A stretch of DNA of 64,000 nt from Isoetes taiwanensis (taxonomy: Eukaryota; Streptophyta; Lycopodiopsida; Isoetales; Isoetaceae), in NCBI GenBank assembly GCA_021234155.1, contig JAJEKV010000002.1:28696262-28760261 (forward strand), given 5' to 3'. The notes under the pieces were generated by a model that saw only the letters and a list, made by a program, of their open reading frames with translations, had not been told where the DNA came from and made no database searches. Position 1 is the stretch's first letter. The number at the start of each line of letters is the position of its first letter. This document shows positions 33,580 to 44,228 of the stretch, one piece after another. Both the position numbers and the translations under genes were made by a program.

Positions 33580-34799
33580 CTTTCCTTGTGGATGAGGCCT
33601 TTTTTTAAGAATAGAATAGTTTTTTTAAGGAATATTTCCATTCTGTTCACATCGGGGCATTGCAGTTCTCACATAATGTTCGAAAATTTTGGATTATAAA
33701 TCTACAGATTCTATCTACAAATAAGCAAGGCAATTGTATAATGACTCTATGATAATCCAGGCTACAATGTTCTGCATCTCTCACCTTCTAATTGAAGCGT
33801 TCCTTGCCCACGTCATAAAAAAGATGATCAATGACATCCATGTGTTTATCAGAAGAGTTTAGAAAGGCTCTATTAAAGCTGCAACTGATTTTAACTAAGT
33901 TTTTCAAGTTACTTGCACTGATTTGGATCTAAGCTTTGGATTGTGAACTTCCTACTTAGCAAAACCAGAGCGATGAGGATGTCCTAAACAGAAATAGAGT
34001 GCATTCATAGTTTCAAAAGAATAGTAATGAAAGAACAAATTTGAAAAACATACCTGCTTTGCTGAGGAGTCACCGCAATGCCTTCAGAAACATTCTTCGA
34101 ACCCTCTTTTTATCGCATCATGACATGCGTATATGATCGTATCGAAGAACACAATATAGTGAACAACCAACTCAAACTCCCTAAACTTACCATGTGCTAC
34201 CGACAACAAATGTATAAATGGCAAAAATTGCGACAAATATTCTTCTATCGTGGCAAGTTTCCACCTGCTTGCAAATAATTTGAATCGTGAAAGCAATGTA
34301 ACCATTCGAATCAATGGCTATTTCTGTGCAATAGTAATTTGAGAGGAACAAATTGACAAAATATTGAGGATTTTGACAAATAATAGATGGAAATCATCAC
34401 ATAATAATGGAGACAGAAATAACAGAGCTCCTAAACTTACCCTCTGGCTCGAACAATAAATGGGCAGCAGCCGAAAATTGCAGTGTCTCAGAAATTTGTT
34501 TTGCCTTTTCTGGCTTGGCTCGGGCCAGAGCAACGAGGCAGGTTGCGGCATTTCTCAAAGGGATTGTTTTTGTTACAGGAGGTAAGCTTATATCCCTAAG
34601 CGCTCAACCACGCACATAAGCACATTGAGCGTCTTGCCCCCCCTCCTGCTCATCGTCATAGCCACGCTCTCCTATTTCGAAACCCTAAGAAAATTTGACT
34701 ACGAAAAAACAAAAACTTGGAATCCTCGCTATAAACCACCAAGATATTCTTCTATCGTCAATTCCACACTGCTTTTCGTTTACGCATATGTGCCACACG
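33580..34799. other. Intergenic, no recognised gene
   Basis: Short open frames only. Two stretches (about 34190-34260 and 34430-34480) share the words CTAAACTTACC and CGACAACAAATG/CGAACAATAAATG, so they may be diverged copies of one repeat. Confidence 0.4.
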
Positions 34800-35035
34800 A
34801 GCAAACCTTTCATGTCTTGCACAATTTTAGGGGTCTCAATTTATGGCATGTGGAATGAAAGGTTACATTTAGTAAACCCATTTGTTTGTTGCACAATTTT
34901 AAGGGCCTTGATGTAGGCCATGTGGCACAATGTGGGCCATCGATAAGGTTACATTTAGTAAACCTTTTTGTTCCTTGCACACTTTTAGGGGTCTAGATCT
35001 AGCCCACGTGGCATAATGTGGGCCATCGATCGAGG
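34800..35035. repeat. Diverged tandem repeat of about 100 bp, two to three copies
   Basis: The words TTGCACAATTTTA(G/A)GGG, GGCATGTGG and GGTTACATTTAGTAAACC recur in order at about 34815, 34890 and 34975. The copies differ by substitutions and small gaps. Confidence 0.6.
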
Positions 35036-36756
35036 TGGAGGAACATACACTACGATTGTATAATATAGGATTATGTTATTATGAGGTAGCATCATTAAAA
35101 TTTGGTGATCATAGTAGGACTATATGGTTATGTGCATTGATACACTAGTTCTGGCTATGTTGTAAATATGCAATGGTATCATGGACATATCTGACATGTG
35201 GGATATGTGTTGAGTTCTTGGCTGATGCATGAGTGCATATTTCTAGGGCAGGAGTCCATTTGCAATGGCTTGGACCCACGATTGTTATTGCTACTCTAGC
35301 GAGGGTCTTCGTTATATTCATGGCTTGAATGGTCCTTTAGTGCTAGATGCAAGCTGGAAAAGTGTGTATACATGAGGTTTACCTCACCTATATCAGTTGC
35401 AAGGCCTATTCGGGCCAAGTGGCATTCTCGAACTAGAGTCGACACACTGCATTCTTATAGTTATGTCATAATATTTTAATATCTACCTACCTATATATCT
35501 ATCTACTATAACAATCTATCTATCTCATGGTTTGATTATATGTGTAACTTATTTGGATGCATTGGTATGCTAACAATGCAATCCTTGCCTCCTACTAGCA
35601 TATTTCTGGACTCTCTTGCAATAACTTATTCTGTATGATTGGTCCTCATGGCTATATTGTACTTTGCCTGATATATTGGGCATTCATTTGTGCCCTTAAA
35701 CCCCTACTTGGTCCTTGTGGATAACCCCCTGTGTTCATGGTGTAAACAGATAGACAGGTGCCTCAAAGTATAGTAATGCAGCTGAGAGGTAGAAGCATAC
35801 AGGATCTTCTATGAGCCTTTGTCATTATTTACGAACTTGATACTGTGGATTCTTAGATTATACAGCATTGACATTATATATAGCTTCAATAGATTTGGTT
35901 AGATATACAGTTCTTTACCTTCAATTTCATATTGAGAATGCTTTTGCATTGCATCATTCAAAGTGTTATGATTTATAGGATCATGCTCGAAAGATGATAT
36001 GATATTATAAGAGAGAATATTATAAGAGAGGTAATGGATGAAGAATTAATAAGAGCTTATGCAACGAAACATAATATGATGAATGGAGAATAGAGATGCA
36101 GTACTAGAAAGTGCAATATAGTACAATATAGCAACTTGATGAGATGCATAAATTTCATATGGCAACAAGAAGGACAATTACACATTACTGCACAAAAGGA
36201 TTTTATAGATCTTGTTATATTAGTAATTAACCTAATAAATTATACGCAAAAGCACTTCCAACAGATATTGCAATGTTACTAATTGAACATAACAAAGCTA
36301 CATAAATATAGCTTGAATGTGGCATACAAGAAGCCATTTGTTAACTTAAAATTTAGCTTAATTTAGCCTCATGGTTTGAAGATGGATTTATGCCTCCCTT
36401 GAGTGTGTTCTGCAAGTAACGCACTCAACTGCTAGGCCGAGAGGCCATGAAGCTGTAGACTGGCTTGAGGGAGGCATTGACCCTTTTAAATCAAAGGTTG
36501 AGGAATTTAACACCAATTTAGCCGTAGGATCAAGAACCAACTTCGATCATAAACTGGCAGATGTGATTCAGAAGATTATCAAGATAATCTCAGGCAGGTT
36601 ATAAAAAAATTCCTACTCCAATTGTTCTTCAACTTAACTCCTCTAGATCTGACGGCCAGGCGCAAGTGGAATCTTGATAATTTTCAAAAGCCTTGATTTA
36701 ATAACCTAAACCAATGAGTAACAGTTTCTAGTTTTCAAGATGCTCCTCCCTACTTT
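35036..36756. other. Intergenic; tRNA-like fragment on the minus strand near 36370-36450
   Basis: On the minus strand near 36450 the sequence reads CGGCCTAGCAGTTGAGTGCG (A-box-like), then TTACTTGCAGAACACACTC, and about 55 bp after the A box CTTCAAACC (B-box-like). The arrangement recalls a tRNA-derived SINE head. Inverted 14-16-bp sequences (TGCCTCCCTTGAG / CTTGAGGGAGGCA) bracket it. Around 35485-35525 there is a short (ATCT) repeat. No gene is recognised. Confidence 0.3.
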
Positions 36757-37030
36757 AGTAGACCATATTCTATTTTATGTGCCAGAGTGGAGGGGGTTTT
36801 CTTGTGAGAAACTGGTAGAGCGGCAACACAAGGGGCGTTAGCCACGAGTGGTGCTGCCCTTATCCGTTTCCCATGGAAAACCCCAACATCTAGGCTACTT
36901 TAGACCATATTCTATTTTATGTGCCAGGGTGGAGAGGGTTTTCTTGTGAGAAACTAGTAGAGCGGCAACACAAGGGGCGTTAGCCCCGAGTGATGTTGCC
37001 CTTATTCGTTTCCCATGGGAAACCTCGAAA
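36757..37030. repeat. Tandem duplication of about 137 bp
   Basis: The unit with GACCATATTCTATTTTATGT, GTTTTCTTGTGAGAAACT and GAGCGGCAACACAAGGGGCG occurs twice in tandem with about ten differences. Each unit includes a short inverted repeat around GTTTCCCATGG. Confidence 0.85.
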
Positions 37031-37385
37031 AAACCCAATAGCTAGGCGGCGAGCTGACGTAAGCCACCAGGGGGTTGAAATTCTGTTGATTGTGGCAAAG
37101 CTCTAAGCAATAAAAAAATTAGGGGAGGGTGCCCTTCTTTCACCCACTTTCTTTCAATGACCTACTTTTGCCCCTTAATAGCCCACTTTTTACCCCTTTG
37201 ATAGCTCATTTTTGCCCTTTAATAGCCCACCTTAAGAACTATTAAAAATTGAGCTAAATGCATGGTCTATTGATGGGCACTTGTGGTCCAATGAAGGTCA
37301 ATTCAATTGTGAGTATTTAGAGTCCATTGAAGGGCTTTTGGAGGTCCATTGAAGGGAATTTGAGGATCTATTGGTGGTGTTGTAT

Positions 37386-37683
37386 TTTCACATCGTACTT
37401 GAAATTGTGGATATCATAAAATATGGAAGGGCTATTTTCGCACCGTAGCCACGGTGCAAAAATGTGCATAGCATAAAAAATGAAAGAGGTATTTTCGCAC
37501 CGTAGCCACGGTGCAAAATTGTACATAGCATAAAAAATGAAAGGCGTATTTTCGCACCGTAGCCACGGTGCGAAATTGTACATAGAATAAATTATCGAAG
37601 TCTTGTTTTCGTACTGTAGCCACGGTGCGAATTTGTGTCTAGCATAAATTGAGGAAGTGTTATTTTCGCATCGTTGCCACGTT
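37386..37683. repeat. Palindrome array A (five copies, one more decayed)
   Basis: A 26-bp palindrome, TTTCGCACCGT - 4 nt - ACGGTGCGAAA with AGCC or GGCT in the centre, occurs at about 37436, 37494, 37552, 37606 and 37664, with a decayed copy near 37386. The copies sit at 54-59 bp intervals inside a tandem unit that also contains a GCATAGCATAAAAAATGAAA-like spacer. Most copies keep the outer arms; mutations hit one arm at a time. The array ends where the plus-strand coding segment at 37657 begins. Confidence 0.92.
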
Positions 37684-39043
37684 GTTGGTCTTAGCGCATG
37701 GTATGAAAAAATAGTAGAGAAAGAACGGGATTTTCGTCAGAAGCATCCAGAAGAGTTCGAGGAGGAGCTAGAGGAACCAGTGGATGCAACCACTGTATAT
37801 AATTATTTTTGCCTGACAGTAGTCATTATGGCAGAGTGTAACAGGTTTACTGATGCATATGGCGGTATTCTTTCATAGCTTCATGGCTAAAGCTGGTCCT
37901 GACGTGAACCCATGTCTTGTGACTGGTTTGCCTTCACTAAGCATGCAAGCTTTAATTAAGATGTTTTCAAAACCTGATCAAGACCGAATGAGAAGGTTCT
38001 TGAAGAGACTACTTGCAGAACTGTGCAGGCAAGAGGGCAAAGAAAGTTTTTTCAACCTAGATATCATGTTCAGCACATACATGATTTACACTAAGCCAAG
38101 CAAAGATGCTGGTTCTTCTTCAAGTGCATAGGTCGCTCAAATAGAACGCCCCGCCTCACCAGTAGAGGACCCGATAGATCCTGAGGAAGAGAAGCTCATA
38201 CTGGAAAATGAGGAGAATGAGGTTCTGGAAGAGGAGGTCTTCGAGAAAAAAATTGTCTACTTGGGGGTTATCAGAAGCATATCCCATCCATGTAGGCCCG
38301 ACATATCTGAAGTGACAGGGTTGAGAGAAGACGAGATATTGGGCCAGATATATGCGCATGTTGTAGGCCTTGGACGACTTATAGACTTTGAGACTGATGT
38401 CCCCAGACAAATGATGGAGGTTGTGACTTATGATGAATCCTCAATACCTCCAGAGGATGCATTTGAAATTGTCATCTCTTTCAAAATAACAAACCCAGCT
38501 GTTGTTGAACGGGACAAGAGAGAGGTATTTATCTGGTTTCATTTTTTATTTCTTCTTGAATCTGATGTATCTTTTATGCATGAGTTATTTATTGATGACT
38601 TCTGTGCAAGGCATGAGAGAGTCACCCTAGGTTGGGACGCCAGTATTGCATATTATATGGGCTACCTTCACAAGGGGGGAATTATTGTGTTTCACAATAA
38701 ATATAGTCCATCTGGAGTAGAGGAGGTCCTCAAGCTTAAAGCTCTGTCCTTAGCTGGCAACCACGTGCCCCTAGCCACAAACTATGATCGAATTATAGTA
38801 GTAGATAGGGTTATCGCCATGTATGTCTTCGGGGGCTTCAAAATGTACTCTGTCCTTGCAAATAAAGCAGCTCTAGGCTTGAGTGGAGCGGACAAGGAAG
38901 CACTGCGCTTGTCCTGTGCACAGAAGGACCCTGACATATTGTGTCTGTTAGATGCAATTGGGGCTGGAGTAAAGGAAGAGGACTTAGAAGAATTTGATTC
39001 GGGTACTCCAGGCCCTGATGCCAAGAAAAGGAAATGTACTTGA
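37657..39043 (+). pseudogene. Unknown acidic protein of the palindrome-array element
   Basis: The first segment (37657-37878) reads 'WYEKIVEKERDFRQKHPEEF' in one frame. A frame change near 37860 leads to 'PCLVTGLPSLSMQALIKMF' and 'RRFLKRLLAELCRQEGK' and on to a single stop at 38129. The same frame then continues to 39043: a Glu-rich linker, 'DISEVTGLREDEILGQIY', 'HERVTLGWDASIAYYMGYL', 'RIIVVDRVIAMYVFGGFKMY' and a final 'KKRK' likely to be a nuclear signal. Coding-like over nearly 1.4 kb, so once a real gene, but I recognise no domain. It is bounded by palindrome arrays on both sides. Confidence 0.6.
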
Positions 39044-39236
39044 AAAGCTTTTGTATTAATATAAGATCTTTTCTATAAAATTCATGAATTGTTTTTATAT
39101 GACAAAATTGCTTTTGTATGATTGTTCATCTATGAAATTCATTAATTGTTAGAATTCAATGTCAGCAATAAATCCTTGTTAGATGTATATGTTAGGTCTT
39201 CTTTAATGGTGAATTCAGTCATTTCCATGTACGTAC
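39044..39236 (+). other. 3' flank of the unknown gene
   Basis: AT-rich stretch with GCTTTTGTATTAATATAAG and a near-repeat of AAATTCATGAATTGTT at about 39078 and 39136, probably the 3' UTR of the preceding gene. Confidence 0.4.
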
Positions 39237-39425
39237 ATCAGGAGCGTAGCCACGGTGCGAGAACAGGATGACAGTTTTTGGACTACCCGATTTCGCACCG
39301 TGGCTACGGTGCAAAAACAGGACGTCGGCAGTTTTTGGACTGCCCGATTTCGCACCGTGGCTACGGTGTGAAAACAACTATTCCACGGCGTGCGCATGAC
39401 ACCATTTCGCACCGTGGCTAGTATG
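39237..39425. repeat. Palindrome array B (four copies)
   Basis: Copies of the same palindrome at about 39243 (left arm partly lost), 39291, 39350 and 39404 (right arm lost), again 54-59 bp apart. The spacer here is different from array A (CAGTTTTTGGACT(A/G)CCCGA), so only the palindrome and the spacing are conserved between arrays. Confidence 0.92.
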
Positions 39426-39508
39426 AACATTTTTTAGTCTAGGGGTTTATGGGATCGGGAGAGACAATATTACTTATTGGAATTTCTTCTCCTTGCTAAA
39501 ATCCGCTC

Positions 39509-40645
39509 ATGTCCATGGAAGGCGCTAGCTTTGAAAACCCACAAAATGAGGCGCTTGACAAGCGCCAGAATCTTGACGAGGTCATTACTAGTAGCGCCAA
39601 GACATCTATTCCCATCACAGAGGCCGAGACATCTATTCCCATCACAAGCCAACAGATGGACGTAGATGAGACTGTCCTGCTTGAAGGGTTTGGGCAAAGG
39701 CTTGGAAATGTCATCCAGGACATTAATAATAGTGTGGACGAATATTTCCAAAACCCAAACGTGTTTCCTACTCGGGTCTCCTTGCTGAGCTTCGGTAAGG
39801 TTGTTGGGGAAGGAGTTTTCCGCGAGGCCTCTGTCTGCCACAATATTCCAGTTCCAGATGACGGTATTGTGGTATCAGTGGACACAGCTCTGTATCCAAC
39901 GGCCAGTCTGCCCTTCCCCACCCCTGGAGCGGAGACAATAGAGGAAGCTGTCGGGTCATACGTCATATGGCCGAGGATGATGACATCCATGTCCGGCGTG
40001 GAGAAACGGCGATTCCAGTTCCTGTGTAATGAGCTGGATTACATCTCGCGACCGAGGGGGCATCTACACACCTGACCAGTCTTTGTGGCGGGTTGACCAG
40101 GGCCATGGTGCCCGGTGGGGGGCGAATCAGGTTACCCCGCCTAAGGCGTTGGGGCCCATGGCCGCATTCCCAAATGTTTGGCGGTGGTGAGGGGAGGAAC
40201 AAAACACGAACATACTGCGCTAGTGCCTATTTTGCGGCCAGATTCGAAGTGCGGCAAGAGAAGGCCAGGACCCAGCATGATCAAGATCGCCAGGACCCGG
40301 CATCATCGCCGGGGACCAGCAAGATCAGCAGGACCAGCATGATCAGCAGGATCAGGTTGATCACGGGAAGCCCAGTTCCAGTGGAACAGGTACTAGGAAG
40401 CCCATTTCCCGGCGTAAGCAGAAATCCACGCCCAAGAGATCCGGCCCGGCAAAGCCTCTTAAGCTTATTCCTAGTTGGAGACAGATGCAGTCAAGGAGAC
40501 ATATAAGCATGGGAATAAGCGAAAGCCGACGGAAGGGGAGCCTAGTATTAGATATGGTGGCCCTGAGAAGATAAAGGGTGCTCCTCCTGGCACTCAGGCT
40601 TTAAGGGAGATTAGGTACTGGCAGGCACGCACCCAGAAGAGAATG
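39509..40645 (+). pseudogene. Transposon protein: WP-type domain followed by histone-H3-like tail
   Basis: The frame from 39509 runs to 40075: an acidic start, then 'VGEGVFREASVCHNIPVPDD', 'VVSVDTALYPTASLPFPTP' and 'ETIEEAVGSYVIWPRMM'. The last part resembles the 'VGEALGSFVxWPxxLV' domain found in plant CACTA-associated proteins (DUF8039, from memory). At a run of five G (40048-40052) the frame shifts and continues 'GIYTPDQSLWRVDQGHGARW' to about 40185. From 40320, Gln/Asp- then Lys/Arg-rich sequence ('RKPISRRKQKSTPKRSG') leads, with another frame change, to 'GPEKIKGAPPGTQALREIRY' and 'WQARTQKRML', strikingly like the alpha-N helix of histone H3. Frameshifts and stops make it a pseudogene. 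Confidence 0.5.
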
Positions 40646-40813
40646 CTTATCTGAATTTGAATCCACATGTAAGGAAAATGGCCAAGAGCTTTCCAAATTG
40701 AAAATGTGCGGTAAGTAGATGGATCACATGTATCACTTAGCGAATGTCAGAAATATTCTAGTAACAGAATTTAGAACTCATATAAGAGGCATAGCATACA
40801 TGAATGCAGCAGT

Positions 40814-41101
40814 TCATTCGCACTCAGGCTCATCATGAGCAGGTGGTTGAGTGATGCTATTAAGCTCATAGACGCGATGCTCTGGAACCCAATCAAGGTG
40901 GATAACAACACGATAGTACCCAGAGGAAGAACGAGTTCGACCCGTAGTTACTCCTTCCAGCCAAGGAGCAAAGGGGATACCCCTCTGCTTGCATCTAACA
41001 AGATCATTAAATGTTATAGTGCAAGTAATGGAGTCTATATCTTCGGGACGAGGAGGCAAGGTAGACCCCCTGTAATAAGAAGAACCAGACCGAGACATAG
41101 C
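40814..41101 (-). other. Unknown small coding-like segment
   Basis: From an internal Met at about 41098 the minus frame reads 'MSRSGSSYYRGSTLPPRPED', 'TCTITFNDLVRCKQRGIPF', 'APWLEGVTTGRTRSSSGYYR' and ends acidic at 40814. Its composition looks like real protein, and the plus frame over the same span looks worse. It has no domain I can name. The longer frame upstream to 41215 is hydrophobic and likely not coding. Confidence 0.35.
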
Positions 41102-41329
41102 AAATGGATGCCTTCTGCATTGAATGGAGCTGTACTTATATCGAACAAAATTATTGATATGCACTGTAGCAGCATTATTGGTTATATATACGAGCATAAT
41201 GTACAAAATACACATGTAAATATAAGGTACATATATAGTATATATACCTAGATTCTTTTTAAATAGCCATCTATGCCTTCATTGTCTTTGCCTCTTTCTC
41301 CCTCTCGTCTGCTTCTTGTTTGCATGCTC

Positions 41330-41425
41330 CTTGCCTTCCTGTCCGCTTCTTGTTGCTCCTTGCCTCCCTGTCTGCTCCGTGTTTGCATGCTCCTTGCCTG
41401 CTCCTTGTCTGCTCCACTAGTTTCT
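41330..41425. repeat. Low-complexity CTCCTTGCCTGCT-type repeat
   Basis: Imperfect tandem words of TGCTCCTTGCCT, GCTTCTTGT and TTGCATGCTCC fill this stretch. It lies just upstream of the coding segment that begins at 41431. Confidence 0.6.
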
Positions 41426-41430
41426 TGCAA

Positions 41431-41973
41431 ATGGTAACTTTGCAAGAACATCCTCGGTGGGCTGATTCGGAATACCTGCAAGCATGCGGCAGAATAAATA
41501 CGTGCACTTTTGATGAATTTGTTAGCAACTTTTGGGAGCATCGGTGGCGTTACGGTCCAACCACAGAGCTTGCAAGGCAGCTGATCAGCTTCATTATCGA
41601 TCGGGAGATCAGTCCGAGTCATGCAAGGATTACTCTAAGTGCTTTGGGACTTCTTGAACCCCCCCCCGATTTGAAAGATAGGCTAGAACAGTTGAAGGAC
41701 ATGTTTTTCCATGGTTTCATGGCCTACTCTCTGGATCACTATGTACCTCTGGTCATTCCTACTTGTGAAAAGAATAGGATTTATATCTTCATTGAACTTT
41801 ACAACTTCCATTACAAATCTTTTGTGGATATTGGTCAGCTCCTATTCCGATCCCTTGACTTCAACATCTTGTGGCTACTGTCTTGTGGCCCCATATGGGA
41901 TACAATTCCTTGGGATACACGTGAGCTATGGCTACATAGCACACAACACATAATACGTACATATCACAGGTAA
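41431..41973 (+). CDS. Unknown protein of the palindrome-array element
   Basis: The frame opens upstream at 41320, but that part is encoded by the low-complexity repeat, so I chose the ATG at 41431 ('MVTLQEHPRWADSEYLQACG'). The product (180 residues) continues 'FDEFVSNFWEHRWRYGPTTE', 'SHARITLSALGLLEPPPDL', 'IYIFIELYNFHYKSFVDIG' and 'PWDTRELWLHSTQHI'. No stop or frameshift is seen, no domain is recognised, and no membrane segment is clear. It ends about 215 bp before palindrome array C. It may be intact or a single exon of a larger gene. Confidence 0.45.
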   Translation: MVTLQEHPRWADSEYLQACGRINTCTFDEFVSNFWEHRWRYGPTTELARQLISFIIDREISPSHARITLSALGLLEPPPDLKDRLEQLKDMFFHGFMAYSLDHYVPLVIPTCEKNRIYIFIELYNFHYKSFVDIGQLLFRSLDFNILWLLSCGPIWDTIPWDTRELWLHSTQHIIRTYHR

Positions 41974-42189
41974 AGATACTCCATTGGAATTATGTGTATA
42001 AATTGGTATAAACCTACGATTTTCATAGAAATTAAGTATATACGCATGTGATTTCCGTGTAATTAAGTAACTTCTTTATATTATCATGTATTATCTTGGC
42101 AATAATTTTCCTTTAAACTTTTCATGTAAGTGAATGATTTCTTCTACCATTTTCCATGTATTTTCTCATGTGATTGTTCTATTTGTGGT

Positions 42190-42515
42190 CATATTCGCAC
42201 CGTAGCCACGGTGCGAAATCGCCTCAGTTACGAATTATTGAAGGGTCTATTTCGCACCATGGCTACGGTGCGAAATACGTGGATCCTGTTTAGTTATAGG
42301 CCCATATTTCGCACCATAGCCACGGTGCGAAATCGCCTCAGTTACAAATTATTGAAGGGTCTATTTTGCACCGTGGCTATGGTGCGAAATACGTGGATCC
42401 AGTTTAGTTACAGGCCCATATTGCGCACCGTGCCCATATTTCGCACCGTGGTCACGGTGCGCAATACATGCATCCAGTTTACTTACAATACAGCATTTCG
42501 CACAGTGACCACTAT
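42190..42515. repeat. Palindrome array C (about seven copies)
   Basis: Copies at about 42192, 42250, 42307, 42364, 42420 (half), 42440 and 42496 (decayed). Spacing is about 57 bp. The centre alternates between AGCC and GGCT, and spacers alternate too (CGCCTCAGTTAC... then ACGTGGATCC...), giving a higher-order unit of about 115 bp with the palindrome in alternating orientation. The array lies between convergent coding segments (plus to 41973, minus from 45051). Confidence 0.93.
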
Positions 42516-42557
42516 CGAACTGATAAATAAACCACCTTTTTTACAGTAGAGACATTA

Positions 42558-44200
42558 TCAAGAGCTCTCAATACAGACATAACATTTGCCTTGCCTACAT
42601 CTCATTGATCTCCACTCCCTTGATCGCTCAACAGCTGCGGACTTATACCAAGCTTCCCTCTTTCTTTCCTGCTGGGTTTTTTGTTTAAACAACTTAGCAA
42701 GTGTTGACTCACTCTGGTTCCGTGATTTCTTGACCCATTTGGACACGATCCTTCTGTAAAACCATTGACACATCTGCTATAAGGAATTCCCAACTGAACC
42801 TCTGTGTTGAGTGAAACGGAAGAATGCATTCTTTGCTTGCCTATGGGACTTCTCCATTCCCTGTGTTTTCCAAATTCCCAGGCTTCCATATTCCCTGACA
42901 AACCACATGCCATGTGCAAACAGAATATGGACATAATGAGTCAAATTGGCCTCCCCCCATGCCGTCAGGAAAGACTTAGTGAAGTTTGTGACGGCCTCCT
43001 GGAATTTGGCAACATCATTTTCCTGCACTACCTTTTTCTGCATTTCCTTCACCAGTACAGAGAAATCCTGCCATGCCTTGATTTTCTTCAGGCGTGATCT
43101 ACCATGATCATTTCGATCATCCTCAGCTGCAATAAGATCCTTGTAAGCTTCCCAAACACCAGATAAGTTCTCTTTCGCGGGAGGCAAAAACCTCTTAGCC
43201 TTTGGACCACCCATACTGGGTTTCAGGGGAACCTTGCCAGATACCTTTGGATCTTGAAGTATTTTGCAGTGCCCACCATGAAGTCCCACATTAGATAGCA
43301 CCTTTTCAACTTCATGCATGGCAGCTTCCCTAGAGCTTTAGGGTGATTTATTCCAAGCAAACATGATACTCATGTAAACCATCTTGTCTATGATTCTCAA
43401 GAAAGTATGAAGGGTGCATATGTGTACTCTTTTTAACGGAATTGGCAGAATTGACATCAAGGTTGTGTCCTTCTCTTCTCTATTTGGTGGCTCATCTGGA
43501 CACAGTCTAATGTACTCTTGTCCAACCCAGCTGAATCTCTTCTCGCATAGAGACAGTAGGGACAAGCATGAGTAGTCTTACCAGCACCATGCTTCATTCT
43601 GTACATGCATTTTATTGTCTTCAAATCTGCAGCAAGATGCCATTCAACCTCGTACTCACCATATCCAGGAACTGCAAGTTTTTCTCCGATTTTATGAGAG
43701 GCAATCATTGTGGGGATGGGTGTTTGATCAAAAACCCATTTCAGTATACTGTGATTTTCCTCTGGTACCTGAAATAAACCAACCCACCAAATGTGATCTT
43801 CAGACTGGACGGAAAACTTACCATCTAGATTTGACTCTTCATTTCCTATATTCAAAGCTCTGTTCATTAGACTCAGTGAAACCCTCTCGTATTTCTCGCC
43901 TTTCACCAATTCCATTTCATCCAGCTTCAAAACAATTCTTGGTTTGCCAGTGCACTCTTCTACCTTCATATCATAAAATCGAACCAAAAACTGAAGCATT
44001 CTACTTAAGTCTATCCAGCAATTGTTATTTTCATTAAGGCAGAAAGTATCACCAAACTTCGACTTCTTCTTACCTTTGGTATAGGATGGCAATGTATCCA
44101 AATTGACACTGCTGGTCAGCTGATACATATCACCAAGAAGCTCTTGCACTTGTCTGTTTCTCGATGACCTACAAGTCCTCACACTAGTCGTCCTTGGTAG
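42558..44200 (-). pseudogene. Transposase-like protein, C-terminal part (several frames)
   Basis: Three minus-strand frames follow one another. The first (44182-43457) has 'IDLSRMLQFLVRFYDMKVEE', 'RIVLKLDEMELVKGEKYERV', 'PGYGEYEVEWHLAADLKTIK' and a CPYC motif ('HACPYCLYARR'). The second (43565-43338) has 'LPIPLKRVHICTLHTFLRII'. The third (43319-42777) ends with 'LTHYVHILFAHGMWFVREYG', 'SLGIWKTQGMEKSHRQAKNA' and 'FFRFTQHRGS'. The closing 'YGSLGIW...GMEKSH' pattern recurs, as I recall, in large transposon-like proteins of animals, fungi and plants with a Cys-rich insert. Frames change twice; introns or mutations could explain it. Probably a large DNA-transposon protein. Confidence 0.5.
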
Positions 44201-44228
44201 TATAATAGTTTTGGTAATGCCTTGTTAT

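Noticed and set aside
37368-37623. Minus-strand repeat protein in array A
   Set aside because: The periodic peptide with 'FAPWLRCEN' is simply the translation of the palindrome repeat; unit lengths are not multiples of three throughout.
40835-41251. Plus-strand gene at 40.8-41.3 kb
   Set aside because: The opposite strand gives a more protein-like composition in the shared region, and the plus frame ends in AT-rich low-complexity sequence.
37386-42515. CRISPR array
   Set aside because: Repeats are palindromic, but spacers within an array are themselves repeated, pitch comes from a tandem unit, and the setting is a plant nuclear genome with no cas genes.
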